DNA from: Flaviflexus huanghaiensis
GTDB lineage: Bacteria > Actinomycetota > Actinomycetes > Actinomycetales > Actinomycetaceae
DNA: 64,000 nt
Direction of reading: 5' to 3'
Assembly (NCBI RefSeq): GCF_014118685.1
Contig: NZ_JACFAK010000005.1
Coordinates: 62,001 to 126,000 of the forward strand
Positions 33,266 through 42,364 of this stretch are shown here, piece by piece (position 1 is the stretch's first letter; each line of letters opens with the position of its first letter). The translations under genes and the position numbers were made by a program. The notes under the pieces are model-generated. The model had not been told where the DNA came from. It saw only the letters and a list, made by a program, of their open reading frames with translations, and did not search any database.

Positions 33266-35439
33266 CCCACAGGGACCTTCGGATCTTGCTCGCCGCACTA
33301 GGGTGGTGGGCCGCGGCGATCGGTACATTGCTCGAGGGAGCCGGATTCGTCATGACGTGCGTCAGCTTCTTAGCGGGCTCCTTTTTCTGTGGCCGCCTCG
33401 TGCTTCGGCATGTCGGACGAGATTCTGCGGTGCGTTTTTGGGGACCGACCGTTGTCGTTCTCATCTCTGCTGCCATATGTTCGTCCGGTCTGACCGCTGC
33501 GCACCAGTATCTCGCCGGACAGGGGATTCTCGCGAGACTGACGGAACAGCGAGCGGTCGTCCACCTTGCTGGTTCTATCACGTCCTACCCAAACCCGGCC
33601 GGTGAGCGTGTGCTGAGAAGTATGCGAGTGGAAAGAGTGACGGGGCGCGGAGAGGTATCGAGCGCCTACTCGTCGGTGGCACTGCTCGGCGGCGACGAGC
33701 TCGTGAACGTGAACCTGGGGGAGCACATCGACGTCCTCGTGAAACTCGAGCCAACTGACAGGGGCTCACGGGAGATCGCGTGGGCAACAGTTGTTGGTGA
33801 GCCGACGGTGACGGGGCACGCTGGCCCTGTCTCACGCTGGATTGCTACGCGGGCTGACCGGCTCTCCGCGAACCTACGTCACGAGTTACCGCAGATCCAA
33901 GGGCTTGTACCCGGTCTTGCCATCGGTGATGATTCGAGGCTCCCGGAGGAGCATGGGGAGGCACTCGCCGCTGTCAACCTCACCCACCTCACAGCAGTCT
34001 CGGGATCCCACGTATCAATGATCTGCGGCATCGCGCTTGTCCTTGTCGGGCGTCGCAGACGGGCACGTGCCGTCATTGTCGCGGGTGGTGTGCTTGCCGT
34101 CCTCATCGTCGCCACCGGTGGTCAGCCCTCCGTCCTGCGCGCGGGCGTCATGGGAGCGGTCGTGCTCAGCGCCATCTGGCTCCGGCGACCGAGCAGTGCC
34201 CTTCCCGCCCTTGGAGTGTCGATCATCGTTCTCGTCGGTCTCGAGCCAAGCCTCGCCCTGGCGTACGGATTCATCCTGTCCGTTGTCTCCACCGCAGCAA
34301 TCATCGTGTGGGCGCGCCCAGCGGCGAGCCTCCTCGCCCCCATCCTCACCGTCCCCGGGGCGAACCTGCTCGCCGTCCCGATCGTCGCGCATCTCGCCTG
34401 CGCCCCAATCATCCTTCTCCTGTCCGACTCCGCCTCCATCTGGTCAGCTCTCGCCAATGCCCTCGTCGCTCCCGTCGTGCCAGCAGGGACTATTGTCGCG
34501 CTCGCGGGCCTCCTCCTCGCACCAGCGCCAGCAGTGGGACCCGCGCTCGCGTGGATCGCCGCACGCTGCGTCTCGTGGATTGACATCGTTGCCGGGGAAC
34601 TCTCGGGGTGGCCCGGGTCGGGCATGGATGGCCGTCTCGTTGCCGCCGTGTATGCGGCGCTCCTCCTCGCTGCCTGGCTCACCGCTCGAACACGGCTACG
34701 CACAACCTGGCTCGTCGCTGCCGCCCTCGGCCTCAGCGCCTATCGTCTCGTACCGACCCCGGTCCCGGACTGGGACATCGTCCAATGCGACGTGGGTCAG
34801 GGAGCGGCGACACTTGTCCGCGTCGATGGTCTCGTTTACCTCGTCGACACGGGGCCTCCGGGGTCGCGGCTCGGTGACTGCCTGTCCGCAGCGGGTGCTG
34901 ACGTCGACATTCTCATCCTCACTCACCTCCACGCTGACCATGTCGGTGAGATCCGCACCGCGCTTAACAGGGGAGTGACAGAGGTGTGGGCCGGTCCAGG
35001 AATGCAATTCGAGGTTGAGAGCATGGTCGGTGACCGGTCTGTCCGGGAGGTGTCCGCAGGTGACCGCTTTGGGGGCCTTGAGATCCTCTGGCCCCAGGGT
35101 CCAGCAGATTGTTATGACGAAAGTTGCGAGAACGACAACTCCGTCGTCGTGAGAGCGAATGTTGGCAGATCGTTCCTTATCACCGGTGACATCGAGCTGT
35201 CGGCCCAGCGCCAGCTCGCACGGCACGACGTTGCCGCCGATGTCGTTCTCGTTCCGCACCACGGATCGCCAAGGCAAAGCGAGGCCTTCGCCGATGCTGT
35301 CGGCGCGACCCTCGCACTTCTCTCCTACGGCGAGAACTCCTACGGTCATCCCGCGCCAGCAACTGTCGAGCTTTACAGCCGTGGGGCAGAGATCATGGCA
35401 ACCGAAGATGGGGACATCTTCCTCCGTGTGGCGAAGTGA
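33262..35439 (+). CDS. comEC: ComEC/Rec2 DNA uptake channel
   Basis: The 725-residue membrane protein has N-terminal spans, an extracellular-type domain, the central Competence domain (about 215-490, starting near G-L-A-I-G-D and L-T-A-V-S-G-S-H) and a C-terminal metallo-beta-lactamase domain with T-H-L-H-A-D-H-V near residue 552 and H-H-G-S-P near residue 669. It forms the channel for single-stranded DNA, with the last domain acting as nuclease. The comEA-comEC-holA order is conserved. Whether this organism is naturally competent cannot be said from here. Confidence 0.93.
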   Translation: MTHRDLRILLAALGWWAAAIGTLLEGAGFVMTCVSFLAGSFFCGRLVLRHVGRDSAVRFWGPTVVVLISAAICSSGLTAAHQYLAGQGILARLTEQRAVVHLAGSITSYPNPAGERVLRSMRVERVTGRGEVSSAYSSVALLGGDELVNVNLGEHIDVLVKLEPTDRGSREIAWATVVGEPTVTGHAGPVSRWIATRADRLSANLRHELPQIQGLVPGLAIGDDSRLPEEHGEALAAVNLTHLTAVSGSHVSMICGIALVLVGRRRRARAVIVAGGVLAVLIVATGGQPSVLRAGVMGAVVLSAIWLRRPSSALPALGVSIIVLVGLEPSLALAYGFILSVVSTAAIIVWARPAASLLAPILTVPGANLLAVPIVAHLACAPIILLLSDSASIWSALANALVAPVVPAGTIVALAGLLLAPAPAVGPALAWIAARCVSWIDIVAGELSGWPGSGMDGRLVAAVYAALLLAAWLTARTRLRTTWLVAAALGLSAYRLVPTPVPDWDIVQCDVGQGAATLVRVDGLVYLVDTGPPGSRLGDCLSAAGADVDILILTHLHADHVGEIRTALNRGVTEVWAGPGMQFEVESMVGDRSVREVSAGDRFGGLEILWPQGPADCYDESCENDNSVVVRANVGRSFLITGDIELSAQRQLARHDVAADVVLVPHHGSPRQSEAFADAVGATLALLSYGENSYGHPAPATVELYSRGAEIMATEDGDIFLRVAK

Positions 35440-35489
35440 CGGTCCGTAGCCGGGTCGGAGCCAGTCGAGCATCATGGAATACTTGGACC

Positions 35490-36479
35490 ATGGCACAGGC
35501 AAAAGGCGTCACGTGGGACACGGTGAAACTGGCACCGGTAGTCCTCATCAAATCGAAAGAGGACGCGCTTGCGGACCGCGCCTGGGAGTCTCTCGTCGGT
35601 CAGGCCCGACGCGTCGATCCAGAGGTTGACGTCGTGAAACTCGACTCACTGTCGTACGGTGCGGGCGATCTTGCTGTCCTGGCCAGCCCATCTCTGTTCG
35701 GGGGAGCAAAGATTTGCCTCATCGGCGATCTCGAAAACATGGGAGAGGAACTCCAGACTGACCTCCTCGAGCTTATCGCGCACCCCAGCCCCGACCTGTT
35801 TCTTGTCGGCGTCCGCAACGGCGGCAACAGGGGCGCGAAAGTTTTCACCGCATGTGAACAGGCAGGCTTTCCCGTTGTCACGATCGGCGAGGTCAAGTGG
35901 GACAGCGACAAACTCGCACTTCTCACATCGGATGCTCGGCGAGCGAATCGTGCGTTGACGGATGAGGCGGCCCATGCTTTGGTTGCGAGTCTCGGAAATG
36001 ACGTGCGCGAGATGCTCGCCGCCCTGCGGCAGCTCTTCAGTGACGTCGAGGGCACCATCGGTGAGCAGCATGTGCGGACGTACTTCGGTAGCAGGGTCGA
36101 GGCAGACGGCTTCGAGATCGCGGACGCCCTGATCGCAGGCAACACCGGTCGGGCACTGCAGCTCTTGCGGCATGCGCTCGCGACTGGCACGTCAGAAGTG
36201 CTCATCATCGCGAACCTCGCGTGGAAGTTCCGCCAGCTCGCACAAGTCTCAACCTCGACGGGCCGTGACGGGCACGATGTCACCATTTCCGGCAGCCCAC
36301 ATCAGATCAGAGCGGCCCGCAACAGCCTTCGGTCGTGGTCGGATGCGGCTCTTGCCGGTGCGATAACCGCGATCGCCCAAGCCGACGGTGACGTTAAAGG
36401 TTTCCGAGGCGAGTCCCATGACCCCGCGTACGCGGTCGAGCGGTGCCTCCGGCGGATCAGCGCTGCACGGCGCCTCTGA
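35490..36479 (+). CDS. holA: DNA polymerase III delta subunit
   Basis: The 329-residue clamp-loader subunit shows the HolA pattern: an AAA+-like domain beginning P-V-V-L-I-K-S-K-E-D near residue 14 (where many have G-x-E), the L-F-G-G-A-K-I segment near residue 71, and a C-terminal collar domain with A-W-K-F-R-Q-L-A near residue 250. The ATG at 35490 lacks a ribosome site and lies ~50 bases after comEC; an upstream GTG at 35436 is a poor alternative. It loads the sliding clamp. Confidence 0.88.
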   Translation: MAQAKGVTWDTVKLAPVVLIKSKEDALADRAWESLVGQARRVDPEVDVVKLDSLSYGAGDLAVLASPSLFGGAKICLIGDLENMGEELQTDLLELIAHPSPDLFLVGVRNGGNRGAKVFTACEQAGFPVVTIGEVKWDSDKLALLTSDARRANRALTDEAAHALVASLGNDVREMLAALRQLFSDVEGTIGEQHVRTYFGSRVEADGFEIADALIAGNTGRALQLLRHALATGTSEVLIIANLAWKFRQLAQVSTSTGRDGHDVTISGSPHQIRAARNSLRSWSDAALAGAITAIAQADGDVKGFRGESHDPAYAVERCLRRISAARRL

Positions 36480-36604
36480 CGAGAGCGACACGTTTTTTCC
36501 TCGCCTGTCGGATAGTTGTGTGCAACGTACGTCCGGCGACCGGATCGGGTTCACTAGTTGCCAGAAACGGCCTCACAGCGTCGTGCGGACCATGTGAAGG
36601 CAAG

Positions 36605-36630
36605 AAAAATGGCGGCACGATGTGCCGCCA
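36605..36630 (-). terminator. Intrinsic terminator of rpsT
   Basis: Read leftward, TGGCGGCAC pairs with GTGCCGCCA (9 bp, 36610-36618 and 36622-36630, 3-nt loop), followed by five T. It lies 16 bases after the rpsT stop. Confidence 0.88.
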
Positions 36631-36646
36631 CCCTTCCTTGTGCTGA

Positions 36647-36913
36647 CTAGGCGTCGATAGACGAGACAGCCTTCGCAAGCTTGGACTTGCGCGTCGCCGC
36701 CTGGTTCTTGTGGATAACGCCCTTCGAAACGGCCTTATCGAGCTTACGACCGGCAACCTTCAGCGCTGCGTCGGCCTCTTCCTTGTCGCCAGCGGTGACG
36801 GCGGTACGGACCTTGCGCACGTACGTCTTCAGCTCAGCCTTGTACGCCTGGTTACGGATGCGGCGCTTCTCGTTCGTGAGGTTACGCTTCTTTTGCGACT
36901 TAATGTTTGCCAC
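36647..36913 (-). CDS. rpsT: 30S ribosomal protein S20
   Basis: The 88-residue basic protein starts [10 protein letters not shown] and has the typical [15 protein letters not shown] segment near residue 65. It binds 16S rRNA in the small subunit. The gene lies convergent to holA, a common arrangement, and ends with its own terminator. The 156 bases upstream to 37069 carry its promoter, which was not resolved. Confidence 0.97.
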   Translation of the reverse strand: MANIKSQKKRNLTNEKRRIRNQAYKAELKTYVRKVRTAVTAGDKEEADAALKVAGRKLDKAVSKGVIHKNQAATRKSKLAKAVSSIDA

Positions 36914-37069
36914 GTTCTCAATTCTTTCGTCATACGGATGCGAATATCTGCTCGGTCAGTGAGGGCTCCGCCATGACCGGGACTGGGGCGTGGGGCACCC
37001 CGTGGAGTGGTCGGTGGCTTACGACCTGCGTATCGACCGGATAGCAAGTCCGATCCACGACTTTATCAG

Positions 37070-37657
37070 CTAGCCGCGATGAATCGAACTGATTGCCCGC
37101 GCCACATGTGTGAACCTCGTCTTATCGAGGCGACCGCCCTCCCGGCGGATCGAGTCCTTGTGGGCGATGAGAAGACGGTCGATCCTCACATCTGACGGAC
37201 GGCCCTCCCTGTCCCAGTCGCCGGTGCCGATATCGACCCAGCGGCGGCCAAGATGGTCTTCGCGGCTCGCGCCAACACCAGGCGCCACGTGATCTTGGGA
37301 CGTCATTTGTGCGAAGACGACAGCGTCGCCGAGGCGGGCGAGAACGAGCACCGGACGGTCCTTGCCCTGTGTCGGATCGTCCTCGTATGGCACCCATGTC
37401 CACACGACTTCTCCGGGATCCGCGTCCCCATCGGGAGAGGGATCGTAGGAAAAGGACGCCCTGCCGTGCAGTGCTGGGGAGTATTCGACTGCCTCGTCGT
37501 CCGGTCCCGGAAGGACAGGCTTGCGTAAGGTACGTGCTGCTAGCGCTGAATCTCCGTCGGCCTCGTTGTCGGCCCAGACGTCACGAACGGCTTGGCGGGT
37601 CTGCGGCACAGTAGCGACGGACTTAGCAAAGCCGAATGCTCGATTAAGGAAGCTCAC
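37070..37657 (-). CDS. PemK/MazF-family toxin-like protein
   Basis: The product (195 residues from the GTG at 37657) has a ~85-residue variable N-terminal part and a C-terminal PemK/MazF fold with P-G-E-V-V-W-T-W-V-P-Y near residue 80, K-D-R-P-V-L-V-L-A and a late V-D-I-G-T-G-D-W-D segment. Classic members cleave mRNA and pair with an antitoxin; no antitoxin gene lies beside it, and this long solitary form is common in actinobacterial cores. It may not be a toxin. The frame is open to 37726, so the start is uncertain. Confidence 0.8.
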   Translation of the reverse strand: MSFLNRAFGFAKSVATVPQTRQAVRDVWADNEADGDSALAARTLRKPVLPGPDDEAVEYSPALHGRASFSYDPSPDGDADPGEVVWTWVPYEDDPTQGKDRPVLVLARLGDAVVFAQMTSQDHVAPGVGASREDHLGRRWVDIGTGDWDREGRPSDVRIDRLLIAHKDSIRREGGRLDKTRFTHVARAISSIHRG

Positions 37658-37735
37658 GGCTTCTACCGTAGACGTGCTACTCGGTATCTGACGAGTGGAG
37701 TGCGGTGCATCGAGCCCGACCCGCACGTGGTCGGC

Positions 37736-38236
37736 CTAGTCGTCACGCCGGTATCCCTCACTGCTGAAGAGAAGTTCGGTTAGCTCAACGTGAACCTCTT
37801 CTACCTTTGGAATGTCGTGCAACCGGAGCGGATTGTCAGCTGACGTCTCGAGAATGAGTGTACCGCAGCCGAAAATCCGGTCGATAAGGTCGTGCTCATA
37901 GGCGACGTTGGAGATTCGGGCGAGGGGAATATCGTGCCCGTTCTTCGCGATGATTCCGGTGCGGGTGATGATGCGTCGGGACGTGATTGTGTACGTGTCG
38001 GTTAGCCACCGTAGCCAGGGCACAATGACTTTCCAGACAGCAAGGACGACGGCGAGTGCGATAACCGCGTACGTGCCCCACGGCTGGACGGACTCGGGCA
38101 TGAAGATGATCGCCACGACGACTGCGGCGACCAAGACAATGGCGAGAATGCCGGAGAGGAAGAGTTCCTTGACGTGGCTGTGCATGTGGCGGATGACGAC
38201 TTCGTCCCGGCCCAGGTGCTTGCGAGGAAGGCCCAT
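37736..38236 (-). CDS. PH-domain (bPH2, YdbS-like) membrane protein
   Basis: The 166-residue product has two membrane helices (about residues 28-48 and 54-76) followed by a bacterial PH domain with T-D-T-Y-T-I-T-S-R-R-I-I-T-R-T-G and D-I-P-L-A-R-I-S-N-V. Such proteins are found in the membrane with unknown roles; some genes neighbour biotin ligase or LCP genes, which is not the case here. It may be transcribed together with the PemK-like gene 78 bases downstream. Confidence 0.87.
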   Translation of the reverse strand: MGLPRKHLGRDEVVIRHMHSHVKELFLSGILAIVLVAAVVVAIIFMPESVQPWGTYAVIALAVVLAVWKVIVPWLRWLTDTYTITSRRIITRTGIIAKNGHDIPLARISNVAYEHDLIDRIFGCGTLILETSADNPLRLHDIPKVEEVHVELTELLFSSEGYRRDD

Positions 38237-38290
38237 ACGGTAATAGTGGCACAGCGACAGAGAAAGCGCCCAGCATTGTCGAGCTGAGGT

Positions 38291-38839
38291 TCAGGTGATA
38301 ATCGCGGTGACGATGAGGAGAAGAAACCCGAAGGGACCCGCTAGAGCCGTCAGGATTCCGGAGACAATCGTTACCCGTAGGTCGTCTTTGAGGTAGGGAG
38401 CTTCGACTGTTCCGCCCGCAACCGCGATGGCGGCACGCTGCGCGGCATGTACCCGCGGCATGAAACGTGCGGTTCGCTGCGAGGCCTCGAAGGAGGCGTC
38501 CTGGAATCTTTGCCGGGCGTCATCCTCCGATAGCGTGCGGCCGTCTTGGGTCACGATCTCGGTGCCGACTGTCTGGCTCTGCAACTCCTCCAGCTCGTCA
38601 ACATAGCGAGAGAGGCGCGCGAGCCGAATGCCGAAGACGAGGACCCCCATACCGAGGATCGCGCCGAGAACGAGGGGGACCCAGGCGCCGCTGTTGCCGT
38701 CCGCAACGGCGGAGACCGTCAGCCACAGGAGAAGGGCGATGAGGGCTCCGTTCACCCACACCATGAACTTGCCGGGCCCGCGAAGAAGGCGCACGAGGAG
38801 GGGAAGGAAGACGGATAGGGCACCGGGCAAAGCACTCAT
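38291..38839 (-). CDS. Membrane protein of unknown function
   Basis: The 182-residue product has three or four hydrophobic segments: two near residues 25-70 (with V-W-V-N-G-A-L-I-A-L-L-L-W), then a soluble, charged middle of ~75 residues (S-R-Y-V-D-E-L-E-E-L), and a C-terminal span G-F-L-L-L-I-V-T-A-I-I-T. No family was recognised. It lies 55 bases upstream of the PH-domain gene on the same strand and is divergent from lepA. Confidence 0.7.
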   Translation of the reverse strand: MSALPGALSVFLPLLVRLLRGPGKFMVWVNGALIALLLWLTVSAVADGNSGAWVPLVLGAILGMGVLVFGIRLARLSRYVDELEELQSQTVGTEIVTQDGRTLSEDDARQRFQDASFEASQRTARFMPRVHAAQRAAIAVAGGTVEAPYLKDDLRVTIVSGILTALAGPFGFLLLIVTAIIT

Positions 38840-38988
38840 AGCTTCAGCATTCCAGAATTTGTGCGCGTCCTCGTGTGATCAATGCCCGGTCATCGCTGGG
38901 CGAACACGGCGAGAGAGGTCACGACATCTCGACCGTGGGATGAGGTCGCCGCGTGGGTAGACTGGTGCGGAGTATACGAAGGAGACAC

Positions 38989-40833
38989 GTGTCCAACAAT
39001 CCCACCCAGTCACTGCAGCCGGCGAACACGCCCGCTGACCGGTTGCGGAACTTCTGCATCATTGCACATATCGATCATGGCAAGTCGACCCTTGCCGATC
39101 GGATGCTCCAGCTCACCGGCATCGTCGATGAGCGTGCGATGCGCGCCCAGTACCTCGACCGGATGGACATCGAGCGCGAACGCGGAATTACGATCAAGTC
39201 GCAGGCCGTGCGGATGCCGTGGACTGTTGACGGGAACGACTACGCGCTCAACATGATCGATACCCCCGGACACGTCGACTTCTCCTACGAGGTCAGCAGA
39301 TCTCTCGCGGCCTGCGAGGGCGCCATTCTGCTTGTTGATGCTGCGCAGGGCATTGAAGCGCAGACCCTGGCCAACCTTTATATGGCTCTCGAGAACGACC
39401 TGACGATCGTGCCTGTCCTCAACAAGATTGATCTTCCTGCCGCGCAACCCGAGAAGTACGCGGAGGAGCTCGCTTCCCTCATCGGCGGCGAGCCGGAGGA
39501 CTGCCTACGGGTGTCGGGTAAGACTGGGGCGGGTGTCTCGGACCTGCTCAACCGAATCGTCGGTGAGATTCCTGCCCCTGTCGGTGACCCGGATGCTCCC
39601 GCGCGGGCAATGATTTTTGACTCCGTCTACGACGCCTACCGCGGAGTCGTCACGTATGTGCGGGTGAAGGATGGCAGGTTCACACCGCGTACCAAGGTGA
39701 CGACGATGTCGACCGGCACGAGTCACGAGTTGCAGGAGATCGGCGTCATCTCGCCCGAGGCGAAGCCCTCGGCGGGTCTTGGGGTCGGTGAGGTCGGCTA
39801 CCTCATCACGGGCGCAAAGGATGTTCGCCAGACCCGCGTCGGCGACACTGTAACGCTGACGGCTCGGCCGGCGAAGGAGCAGTTGCCCGGCTACGTTGAA
39901 CCGAAGCCCATGGTGTTCTCCGGCATCTACCCGATCGACGGCTCGGATTTTCCCGCGCTCCGCGAGGCGCTCGACAAACTCCAGCTCAACGACGCCGCCC
40001 TCACATTTGAACCCGAGTCATCCGCGGCTCTCGGGTTCGGTTTCCGATGCGGATTCCTTGGCCTCCTCCATCTCGAGATCATCCGTGAGCGTCTCGAGCG
40101 GGAATTCGGGATCGATCTCATTGCGACCGCCCCTTCAGTTATTTACACGGTCCGGACTGACGATGATCAGACGGTCGAGGTGACGAATCCGTCGGAGTTC
40201 CCTGACGGGAAATTGGCGGAGATTTCGGAACCGATGGTGCAGGCGACGATCCTCACGCCCTCTGATTACATCGGCGCTGTCATGGAGCTGTGCCAGGACC
40301 GTCGCGGCTCGATGGGTGGTATGGACTACCTGTCTGAAGACCGAGTAGAGATGCATTATCGCCTTCCACTTGCCGAGATCGTCTTCGACTTCTTCGACCA
40401 GCTCAAGTCGAAGACTCGCGGTTACGCATCGCTCGACTATGACATGGACGGGCAGGAGTCCGCCGACCTCGTCAAGGTCGATATTCTCCTCAACCATGAA
40501 AAGGTGGATGCGTTCTCCGCGATCGTCCATCGTGACAAGGCGTATGCCTACGGCGTTGACATGACTGGCAAGCTCAGGGGTCTTATCCCACGCCAGCAAT
40601 TCGAGATTCCGATCCAAGCCGCCGTCGGATCCCGCGTCATAGCCCGCGAGACCATCAAGGCACTGCGGAAGGACATGCTCGCCAAGTGCTACGGAGGCGA
40701 TATCTCCCGCAAGCGGAAGCTCCTAGAGAAGCAAAAGGAGGGCAAGAAGCGCATGAAGAACATCGGCAGGGTCGAGGTTCCTCAGGAAGCGTTTGTCGCC
40801 GCCCTCACGTCCGAGCAGCCGTCGGCGAAATGA
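38989..40833 (+). CDS. lepA: Elongation factor 4 (LepA)
   Basis: The 614-residue translational GTPase has G1 A-H-I-D-H-G-K-S near residue 25, the G2 region E-R-G-I-T-I-K-S, G3 D-T-P-G-H-V-D-F and G4 N-K-I-D. The C-terminal LepA-specific domain with [15 protein letters not shown] follows. It acts on ribosomes during initiation or stress. The GTG at 38989 was chosen because AAGGAG stands just before it; an ATG at 38953 would add a non-conserved stretch. The stop overlaps a 26-codon frame (ATGA). Confidence 0.96.
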   Translation: MSNNPTQSLQPANTPADRLRNFCIIAHIDHGKSTLADRMLQLTGIVDERAMRAQYLDRMDIERERGITIKSQAVRMPWTVDGNDYALNMIDTPGHVDFSYEVSRSLAACEGAILLVDAAQGIEAQTLANLYMALENDLTIVPVLNKIDLPAAQPEKYAEELASLIGGEPEDCLRVSGKTGAGVSDLLNRIVGEIPAPVGDPDAPARAMIFDSVYDAYRGVVTYVRVKDGRFTPRTKVTTMSTGTSHELQEIGVISPEAKPSAGLGVGEVGYLITGAKDVRQTRVGDTVTLTARPAKEQLPGYVEPKPMVFSGIYPIDGSDFPALREALDKLQLNDAALTFEPESSAALGFGFRCGFLGLLHLEIIRERLEREFGIDLIATAPSVIYTVRTDDDQTVEVTNPSEFPDGKLAEISEPMVQATILTPSDYIGAVMELCQDRRGSMGGMDYLSEDRVEMHYRLPLAEIVFDFFDQLKSKTRGYASLDYDMDGQESADLVKVDILLNHEKVDAFSAIVHRDKAYAYGVDMTGKLRGLIPRQQFEIPIQAAVGSRVIARETIKALRKDMLAKCYGGDISRKRKLLEKQKEGKKRMKNIGRVEVPQEAFVAALTSEQPSAK

Positions 40834-40910
40834 AGTGGCTCGTCCTCGCTCTCGTCATCCTCATTGTCTTCATCATCGTGAGACGGTCATGTCCACCCTC
40901 TGAAAGGTAG
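40830..40910 (+). CDS. 26-residue membrane peptide coupled to lepA
   Basis: An ATG overlapping the lepA stop (ATGA) opens a 26-codon frame: [17 protein letters not shown], then R-R-S-C-P-P-S-E-R. It is one perfect hydrophobic helix with a positively charged end, the typical shape of bacterial single-span miniproteins. The stop-start overlap is the same device used by many real gene pairs in this window. Its function is unknown, and it could be chance. Confidence 0.5.
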   Translation: MKWLVLALVILIVFIIVRRSCPPSER

Positions 40911-40949
40911 CTGCCCGTCGCTGTCGGTCATGTTCATCACCGGCACCGC

Positions 40950-40955
40950 TAGAGT
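40950..40955 (+). promoter_or_regulatory. -10 element of leaderless MOSC gene
   Basis: TAGAGT ends six bases before the ATG of the MOSC gene, which has no Shine-Dalgarno. Confidence 0.55.
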
Positions 40956-40961
40956 GAAATC

Positions 40962-41618
40962 ATGCGTGTCACCCACATTTGTACAGTTTCGGAGCTGACC
41001 CCGGTCGACATGGGCCGGGTCGGCGTCACGGCAATTGATAAGCGCCCGGTCGACGGACCGATCAGTGTCGGCACCTACGGACTGTGGGGCGACGTCCAAG
41101 CGGATCGGGCGAATCACGGCGGCATCGATAAGGCCGTCTACGCCATGTCGAATGCGGAGATGCGGTGGTGGGAACAGCAGCTTGGAGAGGAACTTGCCCC
41201 TGGCGTGTTCGGTGAAAATCTGCGTGTTGATGGGGATGTCGACGACATTATTATTGGAACAAGGCTCCGCTTCGGCACAGCACTTCTCGAAGCGACCGGC
41301 TGTCGAACTCCGTGCAGAACGTTCGAGTGGTGGCGCGGCGAAGAGGGCTGGATCAAGAGGTTCATCGCTCGCGGTCGCCCGGGAACCCACTTTCGGGTCA
41401 TCGAGCCCGGCCATGCGCAGGCGGGGGACCGGCTCGAGGTTCTGACAGTGCCGACGCACGGAGTTTCCGCCGGACGGTGGTTCCGGGAACGCCCGGCACC
41501 AGCACCCGCCCTCATCGACGCCCATGACCGCGGTGAGATCACACTCGCCTCCTACATCATCAAGCACATGCCGACTGAACTCAGGGACGCTATGGCGACA
41601 GACAAGCAGGTATTGTGA
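40962..41618 (+). CDS. MOSC-domain protein (YiiM-like)
   Basis: The 218-residue product has a MOSC domain with G-D-V-Q-A-D near residue 44, the G-V-F-G-E-N-L motif near residue 81 and a Cys pair in C-R-T-P-C-R-T-F near residue 113, followed by a YiiM-type C-terminal extension. MOSC proteins bind molybdenum cofactor; YiiM detoxifies N-hydroxylated bases. The start is apparently leaderless. Its stop overlaps the trmB GTG start. Confidence 0.88.
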   Translation: MRVTHICTVSELTPVDMGRVGVTAIDKRPVDGPISVGTYGLWGDVQADRANHGGIDKAVYAMSNAEMRWWEQQLGEELAPGVFGENLRVDGDVDDIIIGTRLRFGTALLEATGCRTPCRTFEWWRGEEGWIKRFIARGRPGTHFRVIEPGHAQAGDRLEVLTVPTHGVSAGRWFRERPAPAPALIDAHDRGEITLASYIIKHMPTELRDAMATDKQVL

Positions 41619-42364
41619 GCGGGCACCGCAGGATCACGAGCTTCACCCCGCGTGGGGGTCGTATTCCCGACCGGCAGAAGCGAACCCTCGAGCGACACGG
41701 CGACACATTCATCATCGCCGGCCCGATGGATGGGTACACGCTCCTTGAGGCACCGAATCTGGAGGAGTCGTTCGGCAGGAGTGCTCCCCTCATCGTTGAG
41801 ATCGGTGCCGGGGCTGGCGACCAGATTGTTGCCCACGCGGCCCAACACCCCGAGAACAACTATCTTGCGTTCGAGGTGTGGTGGCCGGGCGTCGCATCCT
41901 CCGTGTCCCGGATTGTCCGTGAAGGTGTGACGAACGTGCGGTTGCTCTCGGCCGACGCTGTTCTCGCCCTTCCTCTCTTGTTTGGACCGAACCCCAAACC
42001 GCGTGAGGTGTGGACGTTCTTCCCCGACCCGTGGCCGAAGGCACGGCACCACAAGAGACGTATGGTCACACCGGACTTTGCCCGCATCATCGCCGATATT
42101 CTGCCCCCGGATAGTGTGTGGCGACTCGCCACCGACTGGGACGACTACGCATGGCAGATGAGGGACGCTATCGCAGCCGTTTCCGACCTCGTGAACCCGC
42201 ACGCGGGCGAGAGAATCGACAGCGATGATCCTGCCGAGGCAGGCATTGCCGGCGGATTCGCTCCGCGCTGGGAGGGCCGAATCATTACCCGCTTTGAGAC
42301 ACGCGGCCTCGCCGAAGGCCGGCGCATTCACGACCTGGAGGTGCGTCGTGCCGGACCTGCCTGA
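41615..42364 (+). CDS. trmB: tRNA (guanine-N7)-methyltransferase
   Basis: The 249-residue enzyme forms m7G46 in tRNA. SAM-binding motif I is V-E-I-G-A-G-A-G-D near residue 61, and the family motif F-F-P-D-P-W-P-K-A-R-H-H-K-R-R near residue 134 is complete. A basic N-terminus (T-P-R-G-G-R-I) is usual. It starts at a GTG overlapping the MOSC stop and overlaps the start of hemW by 17 bases. Confidence 0.95.
   Translation: MSGHRRITSFTPRGGRIPDRQKRTLERHGDTFIIAGPMDGYTLLEAPNLEESFGRSAPLIVEIGAGAGDQIVAHAAQHPENNYLAFEVWWPGVASSVSRIVREGVTNVRLLSADAVLALPLLFGPNPKPREVWTFFPDPWPKARHHKRRMVTPDFARIIADILPPDSVWRLATDWDDYAWQMRDAIAAVSDLVNPHAGERIDSDDPAEAGIAGGFAPRWEGRIITRFETRGLAEGRRIHDLEVRRAGPA

Noticed and set aside
37070-37657. 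Toxin-antitoxin module
   Set aside because: Only a PemK/MazF-like protein is present. No small antitoxin gene lies immediately upstream or downstream, so a complete module was not called.
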